Origin: Hymenobacter cyanobacteriorum
GTDB taxonomy: Bacteria; Bacteroidota; Bacteroidia; Cytophagales; Hymenobacteraceae
Direction: 5' to 3'
Assembly (NCBI RefSeq): GCF_022631375.1
Contig: NZ_JALBGC010000003.1
Coordinates: forward strand, 434,001 to 498,000
DNA length: 64,000 nucleotides
Of this stretch, positions 24,826 through 33,126 are shown one piece after another; position 1 is the stretch's first letter, and every line of letters starts with the position of its first letter. The notes under the pieces were generated by a model that worked only from the letters and a program-made list of their open reading frames with translations, was not told where the DNA came from and ran no database searches. Made by a program: the position numbers and the translations under genes.

Positions 24826-26058
24826 ATGAACGTACCCTTCCTCATTGCCCGGCGCTATTTCCGTTCCAAGAACAAGCGCAACATCATCACCATCATCTCC
24901 AACATTTCGATGATTGGGGTGGCGGTGGGCACGGCTGCGCTCATCATTGTGCTGTCGGTGTTCAACGGGCTTGAAGACTTGGTGCGCACGCTCTACGGCA
25001 AGTCCGACCCCAACCTCGTCATTTCGGCTACCAAGGGCAAGGCCTTCGACGTGGACCGCACCTTTTTGATGAAGCTGGAAAACACGCCCGGCGTGGCCCT
25101 GCTCACCCAGGTGATTGAGGACAACGCCCTGCTGCAGTACCACGACCGCCAGATGGTGGTGAAGATGCGCGGCCTGAGCGACAACTACTTCGGCCAGAGT
25201 CAGATAGATGCCAACATCCGCGAGGGCGACCACCGCCTGCACCGCGACAGCCTCGACGTGGCCCTGGTGGGCGCCGGCGTGCAGCACGAGCTCAGCATCA
25301 CGCTCAACAACCGGCTGGCCCCGCTACGCCTGCTGTATCCGCGCAACACGGCCGGCCGCAAAACCCTGAGCATGAACCCCGAAGAGGCCTTCAACCAGGA
25401 AAGCCTGATTGCCGGCGGCGTGTTTCTCATCGAGCAGCACATCGACGACAGCTACATCTTCGTGCCCATTTCGTTTGCCCAGCGCCTGTTGGGCTACACC
25501 ACCCGCCGCACCGCGCTGTATGTGAAAGTGGGCCAGAGCTTCGAAATCGACCAGGTGAAAAACCAGCTCCGCAAGCAGCTGGGCCCCGATTTCAAGGTGC
25601 AGGATTCGGACGAGCAGCACGTGAGTTTGTTCAAAGCCATCAAGGTCGAGAAGCTGTTTGTGTTCATCACCTTCACGCTGATTCTGCTCATCGCCTCGCT
25701 CAATATTTTCTTCTCCTTGTCGATGCTGGTAATTGACAAGAAAAAGGACATTGCCGTGTTGCTGGCCATGGGGGCCAACCAGCTGGCCGTGCGGCGCACC
25801 TTTCTGTATGTGGGGGCCATTGTGGCCCTGGTAGGCGCGGCCGTGGGTTTGCTTACGGGCGTCACGCTGTGCTGGCTGCAGCAGCGGTTCGGGCTGGTGA
25901 GCATGGGCATGGCCACGAGCGTAGTCGAGTCGTACCCGGTGAAAATGCAGGTGTCGGACATTGCCTTCACCTGCCTGTCTATTGTGCTTATCACGCTGGC
26001 CGTGAGCATTCGGCCGGCGTTGAACGCGGGCAACCTCGATTTGCGCGAAAACCTGTAG
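24826..26058 (+). CDS. LolC/LolE-type ABC transporter permease (FtsX family)
   Basis: 410 aa with the LolC/E layout. An N-terminal arm MNVPFLIARRYFRSKNKRNI precedes TM1 (ISMIGVAVGTAALIIVLSVF), which runs into FNGLEDLVRTLYG. A large periplasmic domain spans about residues 45-275. Three C-terminal helices follow, including the FtsX signature KKDIAVLLAMGANQLAVRRT. It would work with a LolD-type ATPase to release lipoproteins from the inner membrane; no ATPase gene is adjacent. Lies downstream of rbfA, and a strong terminator ends the unit. Confidence 0.92.
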   Translation: MNVPFLIARRYFRSKNKRNIITIISNISMIGVAVGTAALIIVLSVFNGLEDLVRTLYGKSDPNLVISATKGKAFDVDRTFLMKLENTPGVALLTQVIEDNALLQYHDRQMVVKMRGLSDNYFGQSQIDANIREGDHRLHRDSLDVALVGAGVQHELSITLNNRLAPLRLLYPRNTAGRKTLSMNPEEAFNQESLIAGGVFLIEQHIDDSYIFVPISFAQRLLGYTTRRTALYVKVGQSFEIDQVKNQLRKQLGPDFKVQDSDEQHVSLFKAIKVEKLFVFITFTLILLIASLNIFFSLSMLVIDKKKDIAVLLAMGANQLAVRRTFLYVGAIVALVGAAVGLLTGVTLCWLQQRFGLVSMGMATSVVESYPVKMQVSDIAFTCLSIVLITLAVSIRPALNAGNLDLRENL

Positions 26059-26121
26059 CCTGCACGCCTGCCCCAACCGCCTTAAATGACTGTTTATGTG
26101 GCAAACAAGCAGCAGCATTTG

Positions 26122-26157
26122 AAAAGCCGGCCCAAAATGGGCTGGCTTTTCCCGTTT
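26122..26157 (+). terminator. Terminator after the permease gene
   Basis: A 12-bp stem with one mismatch (aaaagccggccc / gggctggctttt) is followed by CCCGTTTT. Confidence 0.85.
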
Positions 26158-26251
26158 TAGAACTACGGCCCCACGCCAAAATCACAAAAAATTAACAGTG
26201 TAAATTCCCCGTTTCGGCCCTACCTTGCGCATTCCGCGAGCGTGCCCGGCT

Positions 26252-29230
26252 ATGAAAGTATCTACTGCTGAACCTTTTCAAATCGTCTACTCCCTTTTCG
26301 AACACGAGTGCCTGGGGCACCTGTTTGCAGCCTACGTGGTGCAGCTGGGCCCGCGCGGGCAGCTTACCCTGCAGCACCAGACGGTTTCGGGCAAGAACGT
26401 GCACGAGTTTGCCGCCGGCCTGGACGCGACTGATTTTGAGTTGGTAGCCCTCTGCGACCAGCTGCAGCAGGAGGCCATTGTGAAGGAATTCTGGCCCCGC
26501 AAGATTGCCACGGCCGAGTTCTTCCTGAAAACCTACCACCCCGAAAAAGGCGACAAGCCGCTGCAGGAAGCCATTGCCCGACAGGTGCAGGCCCGCATGG
26601 GCGCGGTGCTGGCCCGGCTGGCCGGCAAGCAGGTATTCATCATGGGCCGCGACGGCGAGCCAACCTGGAAGGAAATCGGCATGGCCCCGGCCAAGGCGTC
26701 GATTCTGTTCCACTTCCGGCGCAACGAGGAGGGCACGCATTACTTCCCCACCATTCAGTACCAGGGCCAGAAGCTCGATTTTCAATACAAGGATGCGGTG
26801 CTGGTGTGCCTGCAGCCGGCCTGGCTGCTGCTCGGCGATTTGCTCTACACCTTCCGTACCGAGGTCGACGGGCGCAAGCTGCTGCCCTTCCTCAAGAAGA
26901 AGTTCATTGTGGTGCCGCGGCAGGTGGAAGAAAGCTATTTCCAGAAATTTGTGGCCCCGCTCATGGAGTCGTTCGAGGTGCACGCCCGGGGCTTCGACAT
27001 TCGCTCGGAGCGGTTTGTGGCCCGGCCGCTGCTCACCTACACCGATGCCGTGCCCGCCCCGCCGCTGCCCGAAGCGCCCGTGCGCCCGCCCGGGCCGCCG
27101 CGCCGGGGCCGCATTCCGCAGCCCAAGCCGGTTGCGCCCCTGCTCACGGGGGCCGAAACCGAGCAGATTCACTTCGAGCTCAGCTTCCGCTACGGCCCGC
27201 ACCTGATGCCGCTGGGCACCAACAAGCCCGTGAGCGTGCACCTCGAAAAAACGCCCGAGAGCTACGTGTTTCACCGCCTGCTACGCAACCCCGAGCAGGA
27301 GCAGGCCACCGTGGAAGAGCTGCGCGCCCGCCAGCTGAAGGTGGAAAACGGCCAGGTAACGCTGCCCAAAGGCGAAGCCTTTAAATGGCTGCACGACCAC
27401 ACGCCCGAGCTGACGGAGCTGGGCTACACCGTGGAAGCTGCCACCACGGCCATCAAAAACTACTTCATCGGCCCGACCAGCGTGCAGGTGGGCATTCAGG
27501 AAGCCGGCGACTGGTTCGATGTGCGCGGCACTGTGCGCTTCGGCGACATTGAGGTACCGTTTATCCGGCTGCGCGGCCACATTCTGCAGCGCCGCCGCGA
27601 GTTCAAACTGCCCAACGGCCAGATTGCCATCATTCCCGAAGAGTGGTTTACCGATTACCTGGAGCTGTTTGCCTTCGGCGAAGAAACCGCGGAGGGGCTG
27701 AACCTGCGCCGCCACCACCTGGCCCTGGTGGCCGACCTGCAGAGCAACGAGCTGGCCACCGTGCGCATGGGCCGCAAGCTGGCCAAGCTGCGCGATTTTG
27801 CCGAGGTAGAAGACCACCCGCTGCCCGCTGGCTTCCTGGGCGAGCTGCGCCCCTACCAGAAGGCCGGCTACAACTGGCTGCGCTTTGTGCAGGACTACCA
27901 GTTTGGCGGCTGCCTGGCCGACGACATGGGGCTGGGCAAAACCATTCAGACGCTGGCCATGCTGCAGCAGCGCAACGAAAGCGGTGATAACCAGAATGCT
28001 GCTTCGTTGCTGGTGCTGCCCACGTCGCTGGTGTATAACTGGCAGAGCGAGGCGGCCAAGTTCACGCCCGGCCTGCGCGTGCTGGCCTACACCGGCACCT
28101 ACCGCGACAAAAACCCTGACCGGTTTGCCGACTACGACGTGGTCCTCACCAGCTACGGCATCGTGCGCTTGGATACTGAATTGCTGGCCAGCTACAAGTT
28201 CGACTACGTGATTTTAGACGAGTCGCAGGCCATCAAAAACCCGTCGAGTACCACCTCACAGGCGGTGCGGCAGCTACGCTCACGGCACCGGCTCATCCTC
28301 ACAGGTACCCCGGTGGAGAACAGCACGATGGACTTGTGGTCGCAGATGTCCTTCATAAACCCCGGGCTGCTGGGCACGCAGGCATTTTTCCGGAAGGAAT
28401 TCCTGAAGCCCATCGAAAAAAACCAGGATGAAAGCCGGACCAAGCGACTGCATGCGCTGATTAAGCCATTCATCCTGCGCCGGCACAAGTCGCAGGTAGC
28501 CAAGGAACTGCCCGCCAAAACCGAGCAGCTCAGCTACTGCCCGATGACGGAGGAGCAGGCCCACGCCTACGAGGAAACCAAGAGCTTCTACCGCAACAAG
28601 ATTCTGCAGAACCTGGACGAGCACGGGCCAGCCAGCACGCAGTTTTTGCTGCTGCAGGGCCTCACGCGCCTGCGGCAAATTGCCAACCACCCGCATTTAG
28701 CTGACGAGCACTATACCGGCGAGTCGGGCAAGCTGCGCGAGGTGCTGCGGATGCTGCGCAACGTGGTAGCCGAAGGACACAAGGTTTTGGTATTCAGCCA
28801 GTTTGTGCAGCATTTGTCGTTGGTACGGGCTGCGCTCGATGAGCGCCAGATGCCCTACGCCTACCTCGACGGCGCCACCCGCGACCGCAACGGCGAAGTG
28901 GCGCGCTTCCAGGAAGACGAGGAGTTGAAAATCTTCCTCATCAGCCTGAAAGCCGGCGGCGTGGGCCTGAACCTGACCGCCGCCGACTACGTGTTCATCC
29001 TCGACCCCTGGTGGAACCCCGCCGTGGAGGCCCAGGCCGTCGACCGTGCCCACCGCATCGGGCAGCAGCGGCCGGTGTTTACCTATAAGTTCATCACCCA
29101 GAACACGGTAGAGGAAAAAATCCTGGCGTTGCAGCGCCGCAAGCTGGCGCTGGTGAGCGAGCTTATTGCCACCGACGAGGCCGTGATGAAGCACCTCACC
29201 CGCGCCGATATCGAGGAATTGTTGAGTTAA
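26252..29230 (+). CDS. SNF2-family DNA helicase/ATPase (RapA/HepA-like)
   Basis: 992-aa Superfamily 2 ATPase likely remodelling DNA- or RNA-polymerase-bound complexes. The first ~530 residues are a bacterial SNF2-associated region of unknown fold. The motor follows: motif I ADDMGLGKTIQTLA, Ia LVLPTSLVYNW, motif II in the form DESQ (VILDESQAIKN), motif III LTGTPVENS. Lobe 2 has FSQFVQHLSLVRAAL, motif V SLKAGGVGLNLTAADYV and motif VI RAHRIGQ. No SWIM zinc finger is visible at the N-terminus. ATG 26252 (MKVSTAEPFQIVYS) is preferred over an upstream in-frame codon. It is a single-gene unit flanked by terminators. Confidence 0.9.
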   Translation: MKVSTAEPFQIVYSLFEHECLGHLFAAYVVQLGPRGQLTLQHQTVSGKNVHEFAAGLDATDFELVALCDQLQQEAIVKEFWPRKIATAEFFLKTYHPEKGDKPLQEAIARQVQARMGAVLARLAGKQVFIMGRDGEPTWKEIGMAPAKASILFHFRRNEEGTHYFPTIQYQGQKLDFQYKDAVLVCLQPAWLLLGDLLYTFRTEVDGRKLLPFLKKKFIVVPRQVEESYFQKFVAPLMESFEVHARGFDIRSERFVARPLLTYTDAVPAPPLPEAPVRPPGPPRRGRIPQPKPVAPLLTGAETEQIHFELSFRYGPHLMPLGTNKPVSVHLEKTPESYVFHRLLRNPEQEQATVEELRARQLKVENGQVTLPKGEAFKWLHDHTPELTELGYTVEAATTAIKNYFIGPTSVQVGIQEAGDWFDVRGTVRFGDIEVPFIRLRGHILQRRREFKLPNGQIAIIPEEWFTDYLELFAFGEETAEGLNLRRHHLALVADLQSNELATVRMGRKLAKLRDFAEVEDHPLPAGFLGELRPYQKAGYNWLRFVQDYQFGGCLADDMGLGKTIQTLAMLQQRNESGDNQNAASLLVLPTSLVYNWQSEAAKFTPGLRVLAYTGTYRDKNPDRFADYDVVLTSYGIVRLDTELLASYKFDYVILDESQAIKNPSSTTSQAVRQLRSRHRLILTGTPVENSTMDLWSQMSFINPGLLGTQAFFRKEFLKPIEKNQDESRTKRLHALIKPFILRRHKSQVAKELPAKTEQLSYCPMTEEQAHAYEETKSFYRNKILQNLDEHGPASTQFLLLQGLTRLRQIANHPHLADEHYTGESGKLREVLRMLRNVVAEGHKVLVFSQFVQHLSLVRAALDERQMPYAYLDGATRDRNGEVARFQEDEELKIFLISLKAGGVGLNLTAADYVFILDPWWNPAVEAQAVDRAHRIGQQRPVFTYKFITQNTVEEKILALQRRKLALVSELIATDEAVMKHLTRADIEELLS

Positions 29231-29252
29231 CTCACTTTTTGCGCAGCGCCTC

Positions 29253-29304
29253 TGGCCCCTGCCCCTGCCCGGCTTCCCTGCCGGCCCGGGCAGGGGCCTT
29301 TTTG
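29253..29304 (+). terminator. Terminator after the SNF2 helicase
   Basis: A GC-rich stem (ggcccctgcccgg-type left arm, ccgggcaggggcc at 285-297 of the same kb) is followed by TTTTTG. The left arm carries a duplicated cccctg, so two pairings are possible. Confidence 0.85.
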
Positions 29305-29361
29305 TTGGGCTGGAATCACCGACGGCCAGTTCGATTGAGGCAGCCTTGAATTTAATTATTC

Positions 29362-29392
29362 TTGCATTTACTTGAAATATATCTTACGTTTG
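29362..29392 (+). promoter_or_regulatory. Promoter of the curli csgEFG genes
   Basis: TTG (362-364), a 20-bp spacer and TACGTTTG (385-392) fit the Bacteroidota consensus within an AT-rich stretch. It lies 90 bp before the csgE ATG. Confidence 0.65.
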
Positions 29393-29482
29393 TTGCCCGA
29401 CCGGTGCAGGCTCTGCTTTTCACTTTTATTCTGCTGAAACGCCTTATTGGTCTACCTCTCACGCCATTAATAGTGCGGTTTC

Positions 29483-30064
29483 ATGCAGCTGGTGCATACA
29501 ATCAGACAGTTGAGCAGCAGCACGGTTCGGGCCGGGGCACTCCTGGCCGGGTTGTGGCTGACCAGCACGCCTGCACCTGCCCAAACGCGGGGCCGCCAAG
29601 CCGTGCCCACCAAGCCCACGGCCGCCCCTACCGGCCAGCCAGCCCCTCTGGCCCCCGCCAAGCTCGAAGAAGCCCTGCGCATGCTACTCAAAGCCGATTC
29701 GGTGGCGACGCTTAAAGGACGCAAGCTGGGGGGAGCCGAGTCGCAGGGCCTGGTGCTCGACCAGGCCCTGACCAAATTGGGGCATGATTTCTACGACCAG
29801 TTCTACAGCACTTTCGAAGCCCCGATGGGTGTGGTAGACTACAACATTGTGGTGGCTGAACGGCCTGCCCGCGGCAACTCGGCTCTGGTGGTGCTGACGG
29901 TGAACGACACGGAACTGCTGGAACTGCCCCTGCCTACCCGCGCCGACCAGATGGAAGAAATTGTTTCGGCAGCCGTGGAATCGGCCCAGGAGTTTCTGCA
30001 GGAAGCCCTGAACACCAGCCGCCAGCTCGAACAAGGCCACCGCCTGCCACCCGAGCAGTACTAG
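29483..30064 (+). CDS. csgE: Curli secretion adaptor CsgE
   Basis: 193 aa; periplasmic cap that gates curlin entry into the CsgG secretion channel. Signal peptide at residues 1-35 (GALLAGLWLTSTPAPAQT), a Pro/Thr linker, then the CsgE domain with its hallmark GLVLDQALTKLGHDFYDQFY, VVAERPARGNSALVVLTVND and a C-terminal helix (IVSAAVESAQEFLQEALNTS). The LGHDFY core matches E. coli CsgE closely. First gene of the curli locus; csgF follows 43 bp later. Confidence 0.9.
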   Translation: MQLVHTIRQLSSSTVRAGALLAGLWLTSTPAPAQTRGRQAVPTKPTAAPTGQPAPLAPAKLEEALRMLLKADSVATLKGRKLGGAESQGLVLDQALTKLGHDFYDQFYSTFEAPMGVVDYNIVVAERPARGNSALVVLTVNDTELLELPLPTRADQMEEIVSAAVESAQEFLQEALNTSRQLEQGHRLPPEQY

Positions 30065-30107
30065 CGCATTTTACGTCTTAATTCATTCCCACCTTTTCTG
30101 CACGCTC

Positions 30108-30527
30108 ATGAAATCTTTTTTTACCCTGCTGCTGGCATTGCTGCTGGTTGGGCTGGCCCACGGGGCCCAGGCCCAGGACATGGTGTACCAGCCCAAAAAC
30201 CCGGCTTTTGGCGGCGGCAACCCGTTCAACTACTCGTGGCTGCAGGCCTCGGCCACCGCCCAGAACACCATTCCGGACCCGGTGCAGCCCACAACCGCCC
30301 AGGACCCGCTGGCCCAGTTTGCGACCAACCTCAACCAACAGGTACTGGCTCAGCTCACCAACCGGCTCATTACCTCGCAGTTCGGTAGTGGAGCCATCCG
30401 GCCCGGCACGTACACCGTGGGCGGCTACCAGGTGCAGGTGTCGCAAGGCACCTCGGGCGTGGTGGTGCAGGTAACCGATACCGGTACCGGCAACCAAACC
30501 ATCATTACCATCCCCAACGGGCTGTAG
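30108..30527 (+). CDS. csgF: Curli assembly factor CsgF
   Basis: 139 aa; in known systems the mature N-terminus inserts into the CsgG pore from outside and couples secretion to nucleation. Signal peptide MKSFFTLLLALLLVGLAHGA then QA-QDMVYQ. The diagnostic mature N-terminus VYQPKNPAFGGGNPFNYSWL and LQASATAQN match the CsgF FxPxNPxFGGNPxN..LL.SAxAQN pattern. The middle forms a helix (LAQFATNLNQQVLAQLTNRL), and the C-terminal half is beta-rich. Between csgE and csgG as expected for a curli operon. Confidence 0.92.
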   Translation: MKSFFTLLLALLLVGLAHGAQAQDMVYQPKNPAFGGGNPFNYSWLQASATAQNTIPDPVQPTTAQDPLAQFATNLNQQVLAQLTNRLITSQFGSGAIRPGTYTVGGYQVQVSQGTSGVVVQVTDTGTGNQTIITIPNGL

Positions 30528-30563
30528 CCGGCTACGCTTCCGGCTTGGTATTTCCTTAAGCTG

Positions 30564-30584
30564 GCCCCGGCACCTGCCCGGGGC
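30564..30584 (+). other. Short hairpin between csgF and csgG
   Basis: A 7-bp GC stem (gccccgg / ccggggc) is followed after 20 bp by a pyrimidine-rich stretch leading into csgG. It may be a weak attenuator. Confidence 0.4.
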
Positions 30585-30614
30585 TTCGGTCGTTCCTTCT
30601 TCCTTTTTTCTGCA

Positions 30615-32090
30615 ATGAAATTACCAAAACTGCGCCGGCTGGGGGCTACCCTGGCCTTGCTGCCCGCGCTGCTGGCCGCCTGCACTCCTTACCTGCACCA
30701 GCACCTGCTGGCCACGCAGCCGGCCCGCCTGGGGGCCGAAATCGCGGCCAATTCGCTGTGGCGGGGCCTGCCGGCCCCTAAAACGAAATCGGTGGTGGCG
30801 GTTTATAAATTTCGCGACCAGACCGGCCAGTACAAGCCCCAGGAAAACGGGGCCAGCTTCTCGACGGCCGTGACGCAGGGCGCCACCACCATCCTGCTGC
30901 GGGCGCTGGAAGAATCGCAATGGTTTGAGCCCATTGAGCGCGAAAACCTGGGCAACCTGCTGAACGAGCGTAAAATCATCCGCTCGACCCGCGAGGAATA
31001 CGCCGCCCAGACCGGCAAGAAGCAGCCGCCGCTGGCCCCGCTGCTCTTCGCCGGCATTATTCTGGAAGGCGGCATCGTGTCGTACGATTCCAACATCCTC
31101 ACCGGCGGGGCCGGGCTGCGCTACTTCGGAGCGGGCGCGTCGGGCCAGTACCGGCAAGACCGGGTGACGGTGTACCTGCGGGCCATCAGCACCAACTCGG
31201 GCAAGATTTTCAAGACGGTTTACACCTCCAAAACCATTCTTTCGCAGCAGGTCGATGCCAGCTTGTTCCGGTTTGTCGACTTCAAACGTTTGCTGGAAAC
31301 CGAAACCGGCTTCACCTACAACGAGCCCAGCGAGATGGCCGTGAAGGAAGCCATCGAGAAAGCGGTGGTCGCGCTTATCTACGAGGGATTTGCCGAGCGG
31401 CTGTGGGCCCCGCGCGACTCGACGGAGTACACCGGCTACGGCATCCAGAACTACCTGTATGAAAAGAATCAGAACCTGGGCATCGACGTGCTGGGCCGCG
31501 AAATGAAGCTGCGCCGCTCGCCGCTGGCCCTGGGTGCCAACGTGGCCGTGCAGGAATATTCGGGCGACTATGCCAACCCGCTGCGTCGCCCGGGCGCCGA
31601 ACTCACCCTGCACTACCAGACGACAAACGCCACCAGCCTGTTTCTGAATGCGGGCCGGGGCCAGCTGGCCGCCGGCCTGGGTGCCGCCGCGCTGCGCCAA
31701 ACCCTTAACTATGCCGAAGCCGGCGTACAGTACCGGCTGCTGCCCTTCGATAACTTTACGCCCTACCTGCTGCTGGGCGGCGGGGCCGCGCGGCGCACCA
31801 CCCCGCTGGCCGATGCCCCAACGGTATTGCCCTACGCGGTAGCCGGCGTGGGGGGCGAATACCTGATTACGCCGCACCTGGGCCTGAGCGTGGGCGTCGA
31901 TAACCACTATTTCCTCAGCGACCAGCTGGACCGGCTCAGTGCGGGCCGCTACAACGACTACTACTGGAGCGGCCGGGTAGGCGCAGTGCTGTACTTCGGC
32001 AAAACGGCGCAGGAAAAAGCCTTGGCCAAACAAGCCAAATCGGCGGCCGAAGCGGCGGCTGAACAACAGAAAAAGGCCGACGGAAAATAG
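30615..32090 (+). CDS. csgG: Curli secretion channel CsgG with extra C-terminal beta-barrel-like region
   Basis: 491-aa outer-membrane lipoprotein; E. coli CsgG is 277 aa. The lipobox is LAAC near residue 23. The CsgG domain (about residues 35-270) has VVAVYKFRDQTGQYKPQ, FSTAVTQGATTILLRALEES, NLLNERKIIRSTREE, LEGGIVSYDSNILTGGAGLR and SKTILSQQVDASLFRFVDFK. Near the constriction the E. coli Tyr51 and Asn55 correspond to Gln and Ser, while Phe56 is kept. From about 275 onward a non-CsgG region has alternating strands (LTLHYQTTNATSLFLNAGRG, YLLLGGGAARR, YAVAGVGGEYLITPHLGLSV) ending AVLYFGK, like a small outer-membrane barrel, then a Lys/Ala/Glu tail. Confidence 0.93.
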   Translation: MKLPKLRRLGATLALLPALLAACTPYLHQHLLATQPARLGAEIAANSLWRGLPAPKTKSVVAVYKFRDQTGQYKPQENGASFSTAVTQGATTILLRALEESQWFEPIERENLGNLLNERKIIRSTREEYAAQTGKKQPPLAPLLFAGIILEGGIVSYDSNILTGGAGLRYFGAGASGQYRQDRVTVYLRAISTNSGKIFKTVYTSKTILSQQVDASLFRFVDFKRLLETETGFTYNEPSEMAVKEAIEKAVVALIYEGFAERLWAPRDSTEYTGYGIQNYLYEKNQNLGIDVLGREMKLRRSPLALGANVAVQEYSGDYANPLRRPGAELTLHYQTTNATSLFLNAGRGQLAAGLGAAALRQTLNYAEAGVQYRLLPFDNFTPYLLLGGGAARRTTPLADAPTVLPYAVAGVGGEYLITPHLGLSVGVDNHYFLSDQLDRLSAGRYNDYYWSGRVGAVLYFGKTAQEKALAKQAKSAAEAAAEQQKKADGK

Positions 32091-32302
32091 CGAGTTTTAA
32101 ATGTTTGATGAATTATTCATATTAAAAACTGCTTAAATGACTTAAAAATCAACTTTTATCATTATTGCGATAAATATTTTAAATATTTTTTCAATCACCT
32201 ATTGACATTCTTATTTTGAATAGTATCTTTGACATGTTCTTCCGGAGAGAGCTAGTTCACACCCCCAACCTTCACATCCTCATTTTTCTCACTTTCCCTT
32301 TT
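32091..32302. other. AT-rich intergenic island upstream of the first curlin gene
   Basis: About 130 bp directly after csgG are markedly AT-rich (runs such as taaatattttaaatattttt) in an otherwise GC-rich segment. It ends in a consensus promoter. No gene was seen; the composition suits a nucleoid-protein or regulator-binding region. Confidence 0.6.
32202..32231 (+). promoter_or_regulatory. Curlin promoter (TTG-N19-TATCTTTG)
   Basis: TTG at 202-204, a 19-bp spacer and TATCTTTG at 224-231 match the Bacteroidota consensus. The leader to the ATG at 32303 would be about 68 nt. Confidence 0.8.
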
Positions 32303-32995
32303 ATGAAAACTCTGCAAAAACTTACCCTGATGGCTTTTGCCATTCTGTCGGCCGGTGCCGCCAATGCCCAAACCCAGTGCAATAACTGCACGCCGCCCAC
32401 CATCGTGCAGCCTCCCGTTGGCCAGCGTCCTCCCTGCCCCAGCTGCGGCACTACCACTACGTTCGACGCGGCTGCCCGTCTGGCCAGCATTGGCTCGCAG
32501 CCGCTGCCCAACGTTTCGACCATCAACTCTTCGTCGGTGTACCAGCGCGGCACCAACCAGTTCGCTTGTGTAGAGCAGGTATTGGGTGACAACGTAGCTA
32601 CTCTGGTGCAGGATGCCGGTTCGACCACCGCCATCGGCCGCAACGATGCTTACCAGTCGCAGTACAACCCCGGCTTCACCGACAACCAGATGTATGGTGC
32701 CCAAACCGGCAACAACAACCTGTTGGTGCAGCGCCAGCACGGGGTGGGCAACTACGCCCGGGCTGAGCAGAGCGGCAACCGCAACATCGGTGCCCAGAGC
32801 CAGGGCGATGCAGCCACCGGCGACTCCAACACGAGCTACGCCATGCTGCAGCAGTCGAGCAGCGACAACGTAGCAGTGCAGTACCAGCGCGGCACGACCA
32901 ACTTGTCGGATGTAGCTCAGTACAACATCGGCGGCAACTGGAGCACCACGACCCAGCTGGGTTCCAACAACTCGGTGGTTGTTAACCAGCACTAA
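32303..32995 (+). CDS. Curlin-like fibre subunit with N-terminal double CxxC
   Basis: 230-aa exported Asn/Gln/Gly-rich protein, probably a curli subunit or nucleator (CsgA/CsgB-like). Signal peptide MKTLQKLTLMAFAILSAGAA, cleavage near NAQT. The mature N-terminus carries CNNC and CPSC about 20 residues apart within a Pro-rich stretch. The rest has degenerate curlin units of about 20-24 residues: AQTGNNNLLVQRQHGVGNYA, RAEQSGNRNIGAQSQG, QQSSSDNVAVQYQRGTTN, TQLGSNNSVVVNQH. It is less regular than the second subunit and keeps a further Cys (FACVEQ). ATG 32303 is chosen because it opens the signal peptide. Confidence 0.82.
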   Translation: MKTLQKLTLMAFAILSAGAANAQTQCNNCTPPTIVQPPVGQRPPCPSCGTTTTFDAAARLASIGSQPLPNVSTINSSSVYQRGTNQFACVEQVLGDNVATLVQDAGSTTAIGRNDAYQSQYNPGFTDNQMYGAQTGNNNLLVQRQHGVGNYARAEQSGNRNIGAQSQGDAATGDSNTSYAMLQQSSSDNVAVQYQRGTTNLSDVAQYNIGGNWSTTTQLGSNNSVVVNQH

Positions 32996-33009
32996 TCCCT
33001 TCCGGATGG

Positions 33010-33031
33010 CCCGCGGCACTTGCCGCGGGCT
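33010..33031 (+). other. Hairpin after the first curlin gene
   Basis: A perfect 10-bp stem (gcccgcggca / tgccgcgggc), 15 bp after the stop codon and without a T run. Confidence 0.6.
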
Positions 33032-33042
33032 TCATTCTGGTT

Positions 33043-33092
33043 TCTGCCGGGCTTCGGGCATGCCTCCGGACATGCCCGAAACCCGGCAGAAC
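33043..33092 (+). other. Long hairpin between the two curlin genes
   Basis: A 21-bp stem with a single mismatch (left arm 043-063 starting ttctgccggg, right arm 072-092) and an 8-nt loop. No T run follows, so it may stabilise the upstream message or partly terminate transcription before the second curlin gene. Confidence 0.75.
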
Positions 33093-33126
33093 TGGGTTTA
33101 GCCCCTTCCACTTTTTCTTCCAGGCC

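Noticed and set aside
26252..29230. SNF2 helicase as part of a defence island
   Set aside because: SNF2-type ATPases occur in defence systems, but here the gene stands alone between terminators with housekeeping and curli genes around it, and no nuclease or methylase partner.
30621..32066. 481-codon open frame opposite csgG
   Set aside because: CsgG motifs on the plus strand are unmistakable; the antisense frame is a codon-bias shadow.
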